From the NCBI GenBank assembly GCA_963556145.1, contig OY744468.1, forward strand, positions 3,596,001 through 3,660,000: a stretch of DNA of 64,000 bases. Reading direction: 5' to 3'. The translations under genes were made by a program, and so were the position numbers. The first letter of the stretch is position 1. Every line of letters starts with the position of its first letter. The DNA comes from Hygrocybe punicea. Taxonomy: Eukaryota > Basidiomycota > Agaricomycetes > Agaricales > Hygrophoraceae. The notes under the pieces are model-generated. The model was not told where the DNA came from. It did not search any database and was given only the letters and a program-made list of their open reading frames with translations. Below are positions 32,000-44,400 of the stretch, piece by piece.

Positions 32000-33583
32000 T
32001 CACAGGTACCGCAGCAGTTCTGGGTAATACACCGCGGAGATTAACAGTATTGTCAATGTTGCAGCCACTACCACAATGCGGTGATCAAAGGACGTTGAAA
32101 TTCCACTAGATCTGATAGAAAACGGCAGCTGCAACAACTCAGCACCAGGAATACATCGGAATGGCCACCTTGACATATCCTCCAATTGGCGGTCAAATAT
32201 TCCAAACTGTCTCCAAAACTCGGAGCTGTAACAATATCAGATGTTTCACTGAATTCGCAAGGTGACAACAAACCTTTCTGCGCACACCAGATTTGTATAA
32301 ATGTGTCGTCGAGGGTAGAAGAACTGCCAGTGGCAATGTAAGAGATTCTGTATCCATCATATGCCTAGACAAAAGGGAAGATTGCCAGTGAAAAAAGTTA
32401 TACACCAATCAGTAAATCCACTCACACAGACAGATTGGACAAGATGATCTAGTAGAAGAGCGTGCTGAGTAGCGTATGATACAGTATACAAAAATGCTTA
32501 CCATTATGTTGCAGTGTTTGCTGAAGCTCTCCGGTTACCATGTCCCACAGGTTGACACTTCCTACTGGCGACCCACACATGACCGTTTTGCCATTGTTCA
32601 CAAATGCGACAGTGAGGGGGTAATTTCTGGTCGGGTCGGCTACATATTTATAAGACTGGATGGGCCTTGATTGGCCAAGGGAATAAAGATCCATGCCATC
32701 CTGTAAATTGGATATCAAGATGGTATGAGCATTTGGCGATAACGCAGAGAATCCTCTAGTTGCATGGACTTTTATGAGAAGCTCTGTCCACATCAATAAT
32801 TTTTTTAAAAATATACATGCGGTGGTGATAGTTGGTCGGGACAATTTGCCAAAGTCGAGTTTGTGTCTTCAGATCCCAGCAGCTGCAACATTCGGACTTT
32901 TCAGCATTCTTAGACAGTGTGATTCAACGATAGCTCACATAATTCCATGATTGAGGTAAGATACAATCAACTTACTGCCCCTGGCAATGATATTCAATGA
33001 CCTTGCCCGAATACGATTGTCTGAGCCTCCTCGTAAGTCAGGGGGTCGAGGCAAAATGTTGAAAGTTGCATAATCTCCTTGGGAACGAAAGCCGCTTTCA
33101 ATGATTTATCATTTTTCGTGATTCGCACTCACGGGATACAATCTCGTGGGCCATTTGGACCTCAGACCCAATGCCAACAGCAACATGACCGTTTTCAATG
33201 TCAAAAGCAAGAGCATACACGGGCACGTCTACACCGGTTAGAATCTGACGTCTAGATTCTTTCCGCTGTAACAACACATTCAGCCCTAGGACCACTTGAA
33301 GTCTGTTTCTTACTTGAAAGTTATCGATTATAGATGCTGCCCCATTGCGGCAACCAAAAAGCAGTGAGGCCGTTTGACGAGGATCCCACACCAAGCACAG
33401 AATGGAGCTTCCCATAGAGAATCGGTGAAGTACGACACCTTTTTCTGTATCCCAAATGATTAACATGCCATCCTCCGAGCCACTGGCCAAAAGGCGACCA
33501 TCCGTGGAAAAGGCCATACAGTGGATAGTTGATATGTGACCCTCTTCCAAAGAATGGAGGAGTGTGTGAGGAACTTGAGTCAT
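32000..33583 (-). CDS. WD40-repeat protein with C-terminal transmembrane anchor
   Basis: The gene starts at the ATG at 33583 (MTQVPHTLLHSLEEGHISTI). WD40 motifs in order: FSTDGRLLASGSEDGMLIIW, VLCLVWD-like, PVYALAFDIENGHVAVGIGS, CWDLKTQTRLWQI, ALSPNAHTILISNLQDGMDL, GSPVGSVNLWDMVTGELQQT and YIATGSS...FIQIW. The last exon encodes HRIVVVAATLTILLISAVYY, a predicted membrane helix, and stops at 32000. Introns with GTAAGA, GTGAGT and GTATAT donors and lengths of about 45-60 nt join the first exons in frame; one longer intron precedes the FIQIW exon. The boundary between FIQIW and the final exon is unresolved. Paralogue of 24761-26342. A C-terminal anchor with a cytosolic propeller is inference. Confidence 0.65.
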
Positions 33584-35094
33584 ATAGATAAGAGGCCATA
33601 GGAGAAAGAGGTGGCGTAGGGGAAAGAGACCATAGCATGATTAAGGAAGAAATGCTTGTACATGAAAGAGGTCCGAGTCTTTGTGCTTGCCGATTGGCAC
33701 AGCAGCCTGAGTCTCGATCCCTTTGTACCCATGCTACAAAAACAGCTGGGTAAGTGGTCATAGCACCCTCGACTACTCCCAAATACTAACGGTGATTCGG
33801 AAACACGATCAATATGAACCGTAGTGCGACTCAAAAGACGAATCATTCTATGCCATACAGTCTTCCGCTGCCCCGGCGGCCTGACCAACCCTATCGCGAA
33901 CAAATTCGACGTGAGGTCGATGTGAGTGTGCCATTTTGATATGCATGGGTAGGACACTGATTCAGAGCACAGCGCATCTCAATCAATTGCCAGCTATTTC
34001 CTCTGAATGAATCTCGGGAGCCGCCTGCATGCAGTTCTCGTACACAATTGACGTATGTTTTCTCAAGCTGCTATTCGCATATAGCGATGAAATATTTTCT
34101 AGGTTGTTCTGGTTTCTCTGGAATGCTTTCAACTCACAAGTCCTCAGAACCATACCGTTTCAGGCGCATTCAATCAGACGTGCGTTTAATCTATTTCTAA
34201 TTGTAATTAGACGACATTTGATGAAACTTGATAGAGCCATTCATGATCACGAGGAACTTGCTCCCGATGGCGACACAATGCAACTCTCCTCCGGGAATAA
34301 CGCTAACACAGTGGCAACTCCAAACACAGAGTGCTTTTCACTTCATGAGTGTAAAGTTTGGGGACTATCACAGAGCACGCGCTGGTTTGAATCAACTAGT
34401 GATAGTGCTCTTGTCACCCCTCCTCATGGCCCCTGCGTTCAGTCTGGCGACCTTTTCGTTCATCATGTCATTGGGAAACAATGACAGATTTGGCTCTGGG
34501 ATGCAATAAAAGCCAGCTGGTTGGATGTGACAGTCGGCCACCCGCATCCCTCTCTTTTCAATTACCGTCTCAGCATTTTAGCTTCCGGGGAGCCCCGCTG
34601 GGTCACTTGGAAAACAGCTTCGACATACAGGGGGCGTAGTAAGAAAGCAAAACTTGGTGTGTCTGAATTGTTTGATACGGCTAACCAAAGATGACAATTT
34701 ATGCAGTAACATAAGGAGGCTACAGAAAATGGAAAAATGTTGCAAATATGCCTTGTTGCTTGATGTATCATAAAATGAATGCATCTAAAATGAACACGAG
34801 TTTCTGGAAATGTTGAAAATTATCTAGCTATCAGAATGAGGGTCATGATACTGGAAGAAACGGGGCAATTGCAATCAAAAAAAAAGAACATGCGGTGCGG
34901 AACAAGTCTAAATTTCGTATCATTACAAACACAGAAGACTACAGGTGATCATGAAGACCGTGGAGAGTAATTACCCATCTATACCAATGACATCGGTTGT
35001 TGCGCCTCACCTGCTCAATGGAAATAGATGCAGTAAGAAGAAACCTAAATAAGAGTCAGTAAAGCAACGGTGATGGAAAAATTACATTGCAATC
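33584..35094. other. Spacer, no supportable gene
   Basis: Several frames of 60-150 codons on both strands, none with a domain, codon pattern or splice partner that I can defend. Confidence 0.35.
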
Positions 35095-35560
35095 TTACAA
35101 TCTGACTGCAGCGAACACTGTGGATTTCCGACAACGAATATTAATCGCTGTCTTTCGCTGCCCAGCATTCATGACGACTATTTCCCCCCTCCATTCAAAC
35201 TCCGGGAGGATGTGAGCGAGAGAACAATTGCGAGGGAGCCGCATGTTGAATGTATAGGAGAACAAGAACTTGTGTTTGATTCCCATGTCTTTGACGTAGA
35301 CAAGGGAATCGTGAATTGCGACACTTCCTCCGAATACGGCCTCGATCACGGGGAATCTTGGGTGGTACACAGACTCATGGACAGGGATCAGTAGGGGTAT
35401 TGAGATCTTCTTTGCCGTAACCAAGCCGGAGAGGAAGTAGAATGCTGAAACTAAGTCTACTCCTCGGTGCTGTAAAAAGGAGATTAATTCCAAGTAGAAT
35501 ACGGCTCGAGACTTGAAACATACCATTGTGGATGGCCTGGCCCTGCGGTATGATGGCATA
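35095..35560 (-). CDS. Hypothetical protein exon(s), unknown family
   Basis: A 125-codon open exon (35469-35095) reads as real protein: HRGVDLVSAFYFLSGLVTAK, IPVHESVYHPRFPVIEAVFG, FSYTFNMRLPRNCSLAHILP, EFEWRGEIVVMNAG, then INIRCRKS and a stop. It is preceded by an intron with clear ends (GTATGT...TTTTTACAG, ~57 nt) whose upstream exon is ambiguous in frame. I recognise no domain. A W(R)GEIVVM block near the C-terminus resembles a motif I recall from agaricomycete proteins of unknown function. The 5' part is not defined. Confidence 0.4.
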
Positions 35561-36634
35561 CTAAAGGAAAGCGTGAAAAGGGGAGAATGATACTTTGGAC
35601 GTTAACGAAAGTCGGCCTGGGGGGTTGATAGTTTCGAAACTTGGATTCTATATAGGAAAATGTCTTTGTCTCATCCAAATTGCTATATCGAGCAATCGGC
35701 TATTGAAGCCTTATATCCATCGAAGTCTGCAGCTTGAGCAATTCACCCAGAACCAGCACCATCAGAGCAGGATCAAGCGGCTGTTATAGTCGGTCGAGAT
35801 CCTGCCAGGTGCTGAGCTGCGAGATGTCAAAGAGTCTTTCTAGTTGCTCACCGGAGTGTGTACATGGAACGAATGTGTATATGGAATCACGGAGTTGTTC
35901 AAGGAACAATGGATGGTCGTAGGTGGCGAACACCAAGGGGATTGGACTGGAGAGCCAGAGCCAGAGCTGGAGAGCTGGAGTTGGCATTGGCATTGGTGCT
36001 AGCGTTGTGCTGATCTTTGTCTTACCGCTGCACTGATCTTATCTTCCGCTCAGCGCGAAAAAACGTGGCTGAAGTTTTGAATCATTGCTTGACATGCGCG
36101 TGGCAAGACCACATTTTAAACACAAAGCCTTACCGAAACCTTAGCATGGTCGGCATCCCCCTTGACATTCCAAGCAAAGTCGTTGTATCGGCCAGGCCAG
36201 ACTAGTCATGAAATATAAAATTTGAGTTGTAAAATTCCCCGACAATCATGAAGACAAGGAATTGAGATTAATAGTTGTCATGGCATCGGCACTATAGTTA
36301 GCAATTTCTAAATTCTGAGCACTTATCAGTAGCGCGGAAATGAGACGAAAACTAAAAAAATAGGTGATATATTAATTGAGACACAACAAACATCGAACTT
36401 GGTACTCCAGAGGCATTCCAGTACCATTCAGCCTAAGCTAATGTTTTGTGTTCGACACGCATTATTACTTGGGCAAGGTCCCTCAGAAATTCAGGATATA
36501 GTTACCAATTAAGCAAAGCGAATATCTGGTTGCGATTCAACACATTTCTCACGTATTCGTTACATTTACCTCATAGGGCCAACGGCGCCGTGCACGTAGT
36601 GTTTGCACTATTGCAAAGGTTTCCAGGTGTCTAT
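35561..36634. other. Spacer, no supportable gene
   Basis: Nothing beyond short frames. Confidence 0.35.
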
Positions 36635-37617
36635 TTAATAAGGAATCAGTGGATGAATTAGCAATACAAGAATGGAATCTGCCTTCTGCCCGCCCCCATA
36701 CAATGCCCCATGGCTTAGCACATAGAATATGCCGTGTCGGTGGCTTTCTTCTGTCACTGAGAAACTAGCCAATGTCCTGGCATAGGCCATGGCTTCTGCA
36801 GCTTCCCTATGCAGGCTCTCGCTTAGCTTACCATCGGGTCGGCCTACCATGACTATGATCAGAAGGCCTTGGTGATTGTCAACAGGAAATGAGCTACTAT
36901 TATAGTACAATGAGCTTTGATCACCAGTAATGGGGATGAGACATACACTCCATCCCAAGGGAGTAGGGTAAACTTGAATTCTGAGTCGGAACCCACCATT
37001 TCCTCCAATGTGAAGGTCCTCCCATACCCCTCTGAGTTGACCGCAGTATATCCAATTTTTGAGACTGGTACAGCTTTGACGTCGAGGTCAAGATCAGCAG
37101 TGACTTTATTGACCTCGTTGATATGTTTCTTCATAGTGGAAGGACGGACTGTATAATCGCCGAAGGAACGACTACTCCGTTCTTGCTGTCGTTTCATTTG
37201 GTGTTTTTGTTTACTTTGTTGTTTCCGATGTTCCTTTACAGATTTTGGAAATGGTTTACGAGAAATAGGGGTGGTCGTGGATGACGCAGGAGCCTGATGT
37301 TCATCGGAGCTGATATCCACATTGGAATCGTGGTCAGACGGTGCAAGGGCATGGGGTTGGTCCACCAGACATATGGATTGGAATGGATAGTCCACTGTGT
37401 CATCCTCCTGGTTGCTGATTTCTGATTGTACTGCTTTGCCCAACAATTGTTCAAAATTGAATGAATTATCAGCGGAGATGGCCTGAGTCTGACAGATTAG
37501 ATTCAATAACTGGCTATCTAGACTCTCTAGCTGAGAGGTATATTGTTTACCATAGAATGGGTTTGCATGGCTTTGGTATAGCGGTCTGACTTGAACAGCA
37601 GAAAACTTTTTTACAGG
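36635..37617 (-). CDS. Agaricomycete multicopy-type protein with HRxGxF...GGGQ C-terminus
   Basis: Two exons joined by a 50-nt intron (36946-36897, donor GTATGT, phase 2). Exon 1 is acidic/Ser-rich, then basic (KEHRKQQSKQKHQMKRQQER), then TMKKHINEVNKVTADLDLDV. Across the splice it reads LLPWDGVSSFPVDNHQ, GLLIIVMVGRPDGKL and SESLHREAAEAMAYAR. The end has HRHGIFYVLSHGALYGGGQ. A block with the order P.D..G, vGRPkD..W, HRRG.F, G.S.GGGQ is something I recall from many agaricomycete hypothetical proteins of unknown role. The frame is open upstream to about 37617 but no in-frame ATG is seen, so the start lies in a missing or unrecognised exon. The satellite Z debris begins right upstream. Confidence 0.55.
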
Positions 37618-37689
37618 TCACGTGATGGGCCAACGTGTTATTTAATGAAAAAAAACGACTTCAACAAATATTATATGAGCTCTACCCTA

Positions 37690-38400
37690 AAGGTGAATGG
37701 TGGAAGGGGTTACAACTCCCGTGGCCCCGATGACCACCCTCCGTGATATCCTCAACCAATCTTCAATTACTTTGAGAGGGTGGAGGTGAACCGCGCACAG
37801 ACTGCGTGATCACAACCCCCACGGCCCAGACGGCCATCCCCCAAGTCATGATTTAGTACATGCTAGTCTCAGCGGAGGTCCGGAACAGCCCATGCTCAGG
37901 CTATCCATGGGTCCAGAGTGACTGCTTGTTTGTTAGGCCATGTAGCTGGGTAGCTCACTTTCTGCTGATGCATCTCAGCGGAAATCCGACGAAGTCCCGG
38001 TCTCGAGTCATCGAAGGGTCCCGAGATATGACCAGCAGGGGCACGGATACACATTATGAGAGGGTGGGAGTGAATCATGCACAGACTGCACGATCACAAC
38101 TCCTGTGGCCCTGATGACCACCCTCCGTGATATCCTCGACCAATCCTCAATCATTTTGAGAGGGTGGAGGTGAACCGCGCACAGACTGCGCGATCACAAC
38201 CCCCATGGCCCAGACGGCCACCCTCTGTGACATCTGCCATGAATAACGTCCAGGACTGGAGGAGGGCCGTGCACAGACTGCACGACCACGCCCTCCGTGG
38301 CCCAGTCGGCCATCCCATCAGTTGGTTTTGGAAGGGTGGAAGCGGATCGTGCACAGACTGCACGATCACGTCTTCCATGGCCCAGATGGCCATCCTTCCA
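37690..38400. repeat. Satellite Z array
   Basis: Five or more imperfect copies of a unit with GAGAGGGTGGAGGTGAACC, GCACAGACTGCRYGATCACA and GGCCCAGACGGCCATCC. It also contains the ATCCGACGAAGTCC...CTCGAGTCATCGAAGGGTCC block shared with 21490-21545. Confidence 0.8.
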
Positions 38401-39115
38401 AACTACAAAACTAAGAATAATAATAACCATAATGAAACTACACGAAAAGTACAAGTACTGACCTTTACTAAAGAGCTAAACGGTGACAACCGCAAAATGC
38501 GTCGACGCGTCAAACAATGATTAGTAATACTTTCCCACTGTTCAAAAAAAAAAAACATTTCACTTTACCATCAGTGCTCCAGCTGGCGTGGGTTATCAAT
38601 AGTAGTGAGCTAGGGAAACCATGAAACTAATGAGTCTAAGGAATATACGTCTTGTGAAGGTTGAAGGTTGAAACATTGAAACATTGAAGAAAGGGCAAAG
38701 CAAGCACGTTTAATAATGATTACTCAGACTTTCCCACGGTTCAAACGACTGAAATTAGCAAGAGTTTGGGGTATGGCATTTGATATGGAAATTAATGGTC
38801 GCCGTGATGGGTTATGGGCGGCAAGCGGCGTATGCTGTGGGGGGGTGCCAAAGTCGCCAGTTTAAAAAATATTTACATGGTGTAGAATAATTTGGTATAC
38901 TTCATCGTCCTTTTATTATAAATTGTCTTTTCATCAGTAATAATAGTATCATATCATTTGCAAATGCCTATAAATGGAATTAATTATTATATCTAAAAAT
39001 ATTTTACACTTGTGACTTTTCACGGGGAAGGAATCCCGGTACAATACTAATGATTTCACGTTGATATAAACCTTTTACCACGTTGAGTTTGGACTTAGTG
39101 ATATTCTGTTCAACA
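38401..39115. other. Spacer and promoter region of the H3-mimic gene
   Basis: Two related stretches with GATTAGTAATACTTTCCCAC (38519) and GATTACTCAGACTTTCCCAC (38720) resemble sequence upstream of Helitron copy 2 (~19900). A CCTATAAATGG box lies at about 38968, roughly 150 bp before the ATG, and is a possible TATA element. Confidence 0.4.
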
Positions 39116-40723
39116 ATGCCCCGCACAAAACAAACCGCAAAGAACTCCACTGGTGGTGTTGTTCCCCAAAAATCTGACAAAACCGAGAAATCTGCACCGG
39201 CTTCCATCCCAGCAGTCCGTCTCATTGTGTCCTCTGACTCTGCGACTCCATTGCCCCCCCCACCCTCTGATGGCAAGAACGACGTCTGTGCTTACCTTTT
39301 AAAACATTTTTCACCTGTAACTGACCTTCTCACAGTTTTGCTACATCTGCCTGAACGGTGGACTGCTCATGGTCTGTGAGTACTGTCCACGGTCAGTCTG
39401 CGAATCATGTGTGAACATCCATGCCAATCCGGCTGTGATACCTTCCATCTTCATCTGCCCGTCATGCCATGAATCAAATTTTACAGGCCGTCATTGTGAG
39501 CCCTACCATGTGAGTATATTACTTATTTAATCATAACCAAGACAAATGAACGAGTTAGGCCCTCTATGTCTTGAATGGTCCTGCGTACGTCAACAACTCC
39601 CTCGATCCCACCGCTCATATCCCTGCGATCACGTCGCCTGTCCAAATCACCAGTGGATTTCAAATGCACGCCCACTCCCAGGTGTCCCATGACACCCTTT
39701 TGATCGTGCACTTTGTGCTCTCTGGGACATCTAACGCTGGTGCCCCTGCTACTGTCCTCGCATCCTACATGTCAGGATTTCTTGCCGAGTCTGCTCTCCG
39801 GTTTGCTGAGGTGGAATTCGATCTTGCCGATGATTCAACTGTGGAACTGCATGCAAAGCGGGTTGCCGAAATTTGCAGCCAATACCAGTACGTTTATTTG
39901 TACTGCATACTTTGCTCCATTTACTTATCATAATTAGACACTGCTCATCTCGGATTGTAATTTTCATAACCACGCATTCACATGATGAAACCGGGGATTT
40001 ATTTATCGGTCCGAAATTGTGTACTTCTGTGACGGAGGTGAGCTTTCTTTGTCGTGGCATCCTTATTCTAATTGCCTGTATCAAATATCAGTTTTTTGAC
40101 CTCCTGATCCCGCGAAGGGTCGCAAACTTTCTTCGGGAGAGGGATGTGACCCTTTGGGTCATGTCATGTGGTGCCCTGGTCAAGATGCCTTGAAGCTACC
40201 AGGACTTGGCTGGGGTGGTGAAGCAGTAAGTTTTTTGTCTTTTGTTTTTCTCAACTGAGCTGTACGCTTTGTCCTAAGTTTTAAATTCAACAATTTGGTT
40301 GCATTTACGGCAACTAAGTTTCAACCCATTCTCACCACAAACTTCACCCTCAGCATGGCACAAAGAAACCTTGTCGAACGATTTCCATTCGATCTTGCCA
40401 TCCAGGACACTGTCCCCACCGTTTTTTCAATCGGTCGCCACACAGACATAGTGTACGTCCAATTTTCTAACGACATCACCAAGGGCACTCGTTACACTTG
40501 GTGCCACCCCCAAATCCGCCCATGGGGACAAGAGGTCCCCCCCCAATGCTCCGGTTGTGGCCAAATTCGAACATGGTCGTTTTCTCGAAAACGGTTGGAC
40601 ATAGTGGTAACCTGCAGTAGGTGTAAACATCAGTTGACTTTCAGTCAGTTAGGTGGTGAACTTCACTGGTTGGGTGGTGAGTTCTTCGGTGGACGGTGGT
40701 TAATTCGTGACTGCCCTTTGTAA
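39116..40723 (+). pseudogene. Histone H3-tail-mimic zinc-finger protein, six exons, one in-frame TGA
   Basis: Exons 39116-39283, 39336-39509, 39559-39887, 39938-40037, 40092-40225 and 40279-40723; introns 49-54 nt, all GT...AG and in phase. The N-terminus PRTKQTAKNSTGG copies histone H3 residues 1-13 (K4 kept, K9 replaced by Asn), and EKSAPA resembles the H3 K27 region. Exon 2 has four CxxC pairs like a PHD/ADD finger (CYICLNGGLL, CEYC, CESC, CPSC). Exons 3-4 form a globular domain (ITSGFQMHAHSQ, RIVIFITTHSHDETGDL). The C-terminus has TWCHPQIRPWG and CSGCGQIRTW. I recall this as a multicopy agaricomycete family of unknown function. The TGA at 40191-40193 interrupts exon 5 although all later exons stay in frame. 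Histone mimicry may recruit H3K4 readers or writers; that is inference. Confidence 0.7.
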
Positions 40724-40906
40724 AAAAAATTTTGCATCAAATATATGTCCCAGTCCCCTATTTGCTCTTTGTAATGTATCCAAGCAAGTAAATCACCCAG
40801 TGACTTATGTAGGTCAACTTGTCAAGCTGCAGCTCAAAACAACTTGTTGAAGTTATTACTCAAAACGTACAATTAAGTACAATTAATAATTCATTATGTA
40901 ATAAGG
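40724..40906. other. Short spacer before Helitron copy 3
   Basis: AT-rich, no signals. The shared homology with Helitron copy 2 begins right after it. Confidence 0.4.
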
Positions 40907-41170
40907 TTGAAAAACCTTTTTTCTCAACTCGAACTACATCCCTATGACGTTCAAAAGCTTTATCCTACTGCTACTTGTGTTGCTGACCATTCTATTACAA
41001 TTGAATCACCCACAGGTCCTATTTATATTGGGATTCAACATATTTCCATTACTAATTTGATTTATGTCAGCGGTTGTCTGCTGAAGCTCACATCGATGGA
41101 AAAACCAGTAAAAATGTTTATGGGGTTAGCCAATTGCTTTGGGAGGGATTCAGTCAGTAAATCTAACTAG
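40907..41170 (+). other. Conserved leader frame of Helitron copies 2 and 3
   Basis: An 87-codon frame (no secure ATG) with TGPIYIGIQHISITNLIY and LTSMEKPVKMFMGLANCFGR. The corresponding minus-strand sequence in copy 2 (~19640-19895) aligns residue by residue but has a stop, suggesting decayed coding sequence at the Helitron 5' end. Could be a captured exon or a lost part of the Helitron protein. Confidence 0.4.
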
Positions 41171-41244
41171 CTCTAGATCTACTGAATATACTAAGTACTT
41201 CACCGTGTTTAGCAGATTGGTTTAATATTAGTTGCCAGACACTT

Positions 41245-41410
41245 TTCCCCCTGCCCAGACAGTTGGGTGTGTCATTTTCTCTGCCCAGACAGTTGCGTGT
41301 GTCGTTTTCTCTGCCCAGACAGTTGGGCGTGTTGTTTTCACAGCCCAGACAGTTGGGTGGGTCGTTTTCTCTGTTCAAACAGTTGAATGCATCATTATCC
41401 CTGTCTGGTC
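41245..41410 (+). repeat. 30-bp minisatellite (Helitron copy 3)
   Basis: Five imperfect CTGCCCAGACAGTTGGGTGT units encoding LPRQLGVSFS-type decamers in the same frame as the Helitron N-terminus. Confidence 0.85.
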
Positions 41411-41457
41411 AATGCAAAGCAATGATAGGTTCTTTGTAATCTCAGTCAGGGTATTTT

Positions 41458-44400
41458 ATGTCAACTATACTATTCTTGCAGTATACTATATTATGGTTTG
41501 GTATAGGGACTATAGCCTGGCTTTTTGCTACTTGGATATTATTGCTGAGCAAAGCAGCAAAGCCATTTGACTTCCATGATATGGCCATATCATCTCGCAA
41601 TATTGATAACGACAATCATATATCTAGGACATATGTGGGTGGTGGCAAAAAACCTGTTTTTACCATATCAGAACTTGGATTAAAATCTTTTCCACTTCAT
41701 CAAGGGAAAACAGGATCTTATACATTTAAATCATACATATCCAAGCAAGATATGACTCTTCAGAATTTTTTTAATGATTTTCTTATAGTATTGGACATTT
41801 CACTAGCAATTTTAGTTGACAAATTAACCATTGCAAATCTTAAATTCATTGCTGCATGTCATTCCATTTATTTGCCAGCAAAAATGAAACATGCAGAAAT
41901 TCAAACTGAAATTGTAAATCACAAGTGCAGTGACTGTTCTTCTTATGTTTCAGTATTTGAGTTTACAGATGAGCTAGAGATACTGACCAAAAAGAGTACA
42001 GCTAACATTGAAGCTGTAAAACGATCACACAATAAAAACATTGACAAATATTACCAGCAGAATCTTTTCGCTGTTCAAAAATAAAATAAAAATAATGTTG
42101 TGAAGCATCAGCAACAAAATCTTGCAGCTGTTCAAAGACATAACTTGGAACATCCTGAGAAGCATCACCGAAAAAATATTACAGCTGTTCAAAAATTCAA
42201 CTCGGAAAACCCTGAAAAACATCAGCAACAAAATAATGCAGCTGTTCAAAGATATAAATTGGAACATTCTGAGAAACATCAGCAACAAAATATTGCAGCT
42301 GTGAACAGATATAAATCAGAACATCCAGATAAATACCAGCAACAGAATCTTGCAGCAGTTCAAAAATATTGCTTGGAACATCCAGAGAGATCTCAACAAC
42401 AAAACCTCGCCGCTGTTCAAAGATATTCATCTGAGGATTCAGAGAAATATATACTTTTTAAGCAAAAAGCAGTTCAAAATTTTCGTCATAATAATCCTGA
42501 CAAATACAAACAGCAAAATCAAATTGTAGCACAGTCCTACAGAGACAAAGAAGAATGTCCTCCTTTACCTCCATCTCAATCCTTACAACACACTATTATA
42601 TCAAACTTTTGTAGAGAAAGCAGCCCTAACAGATTTACAGAAGCAGGTTGGACAGTTTGTGGACAATTAACAGCCATTCAGGAATTAACAAGACTTTCTT
42701 CACGTGAATTGGATTTGAATTTGTTAAGACAAGCTTCAGCTACTCAACAAGAAAGATTTTCAGTTGATGATCCAGTGCAATGCATTGATAAGCCCATTTT
42801 GATTAATAATTTATATAATATATGCAAATCATGTCACAAGGCATTGACAAAAGGAAAACAACCTCTTCATGCACTTGCAAATGGTCTGTGGATTGGTGAT
42901 GTGCCAGCAGCTTTACAAAATCTATCATATGCTGAACAGTTGATGATTGCAAGGGTCAGACACAATAGATGCATTGTCAGAGTCTTCAGGCATGCACAAG
43001 ATGAGAGCCAATGTAATTACATTTGCAAATCCAGTTCCCAAACTATATGATATTTTGCGACCTCCTGCTGATGAATTAGATGAAGTTCTGGCCTTTATTT
43101 ACACTGGTCCATGCAAACCAACCAAGTCTGACTTTGAAAGAACACCTCTGCTTGTCAGGAGAAACAAAGTAGCAATTGCTTTGAATTGGCTAAAGTTAAA
43201 CCACTGTGATTACTTTGACTTGGAAATATCACAAGAGAATTTAAATCAATATCCTGAAAATGATATACCAGTGGTTGTTGATTATTGTCAGTCATTCACC
43301 AACAAAAGTCCAGAATCAACTGCAGTCCATGATATGGAAACTGAAGAAGGAACAGAGACTGGCAAATGTCCATTTGTTGTTCATGGCTTGACTGGTGAGG
43401 AATATTCAACCAAGAGTGTCAAAGCATTAAAGGCCATCACTTTGAAACATTTGAAGAGCAACCGCATGGTGCTCGCTATTGGACATGACAAAGATCCACA
43501 GTCAATTTATGGCAACCCACAGTTATTTCCACAAATGATGCCTTGGCTGTTTCCATATGGACTTGGTGGTATTGGAAATAATATAAAGCAAGGATCTCTG
43601 TCTGATATTGCACATAAAAGACATTTGTTAATGTACTATGACAAGCGTTTTCAGAGAGACCCACACTTTCCATTGATTGCATTTAATCATGAACAAATCA
43701 AACAGGCAACTACTGGAGGTTACTTGTTGGCTGAGAAAGCAAAATTTGATCAGATATCCCAGAGACTAATGGATCTTGATGTTGGTGTTCTTAATTACAT
43801 CTCCAGGAAGATGGAAGAGGGTGAACATGTCAAACCTGACACCGATGAGGAAAAGCTTTGTTTCCAGGTGATCAAAGACATTGACCATGTTGGAAGTCAT
43901 GTACAAGGATCATTGACAAATAAGAAATATATGAGAAATGAAATCTGGGCACTGATGTCATTCTGTGGGGCCCCATCTTGGTTTATCACCTTTTCACCTG
44001 CAGATATCATGCATCCACTATGTTTATATTTTGCTGACACCAAAGAGGAGTTTTCCCTAAAATTGCAAGACTACGATGAGAGATACAGACTGATTGCCCA
44101 AAATCCCGTGGCTGGTGCAAGATTCTTTCATTTTATGGTCAAGTTGTTTATCAAACATGTGCTCGGAGCTGGATCAAATCACTCTGGAATTTATGAGGAT
44201 ACACATGCATATTATGGTGCTGTTGAACAGCAAGGACAATTAACTCTTCATATGCATATGATGTTATGGCTCAAAGCATGCTTGTCGCCACAAGAGATCA
44301 GAGATAGAATCATGGATCCCAACTCAGACTTCCAAAAAAGATTTGTTGAATATCTTGAAAGTGTTCATATTGGTGAATTTATGACTGGCACAATGGATGA

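Noticed and set aside
34029..34509. A 151-codon plus-strand frame
   Set aside because: No domain, no splice partner and composition like the surrounding spacer.
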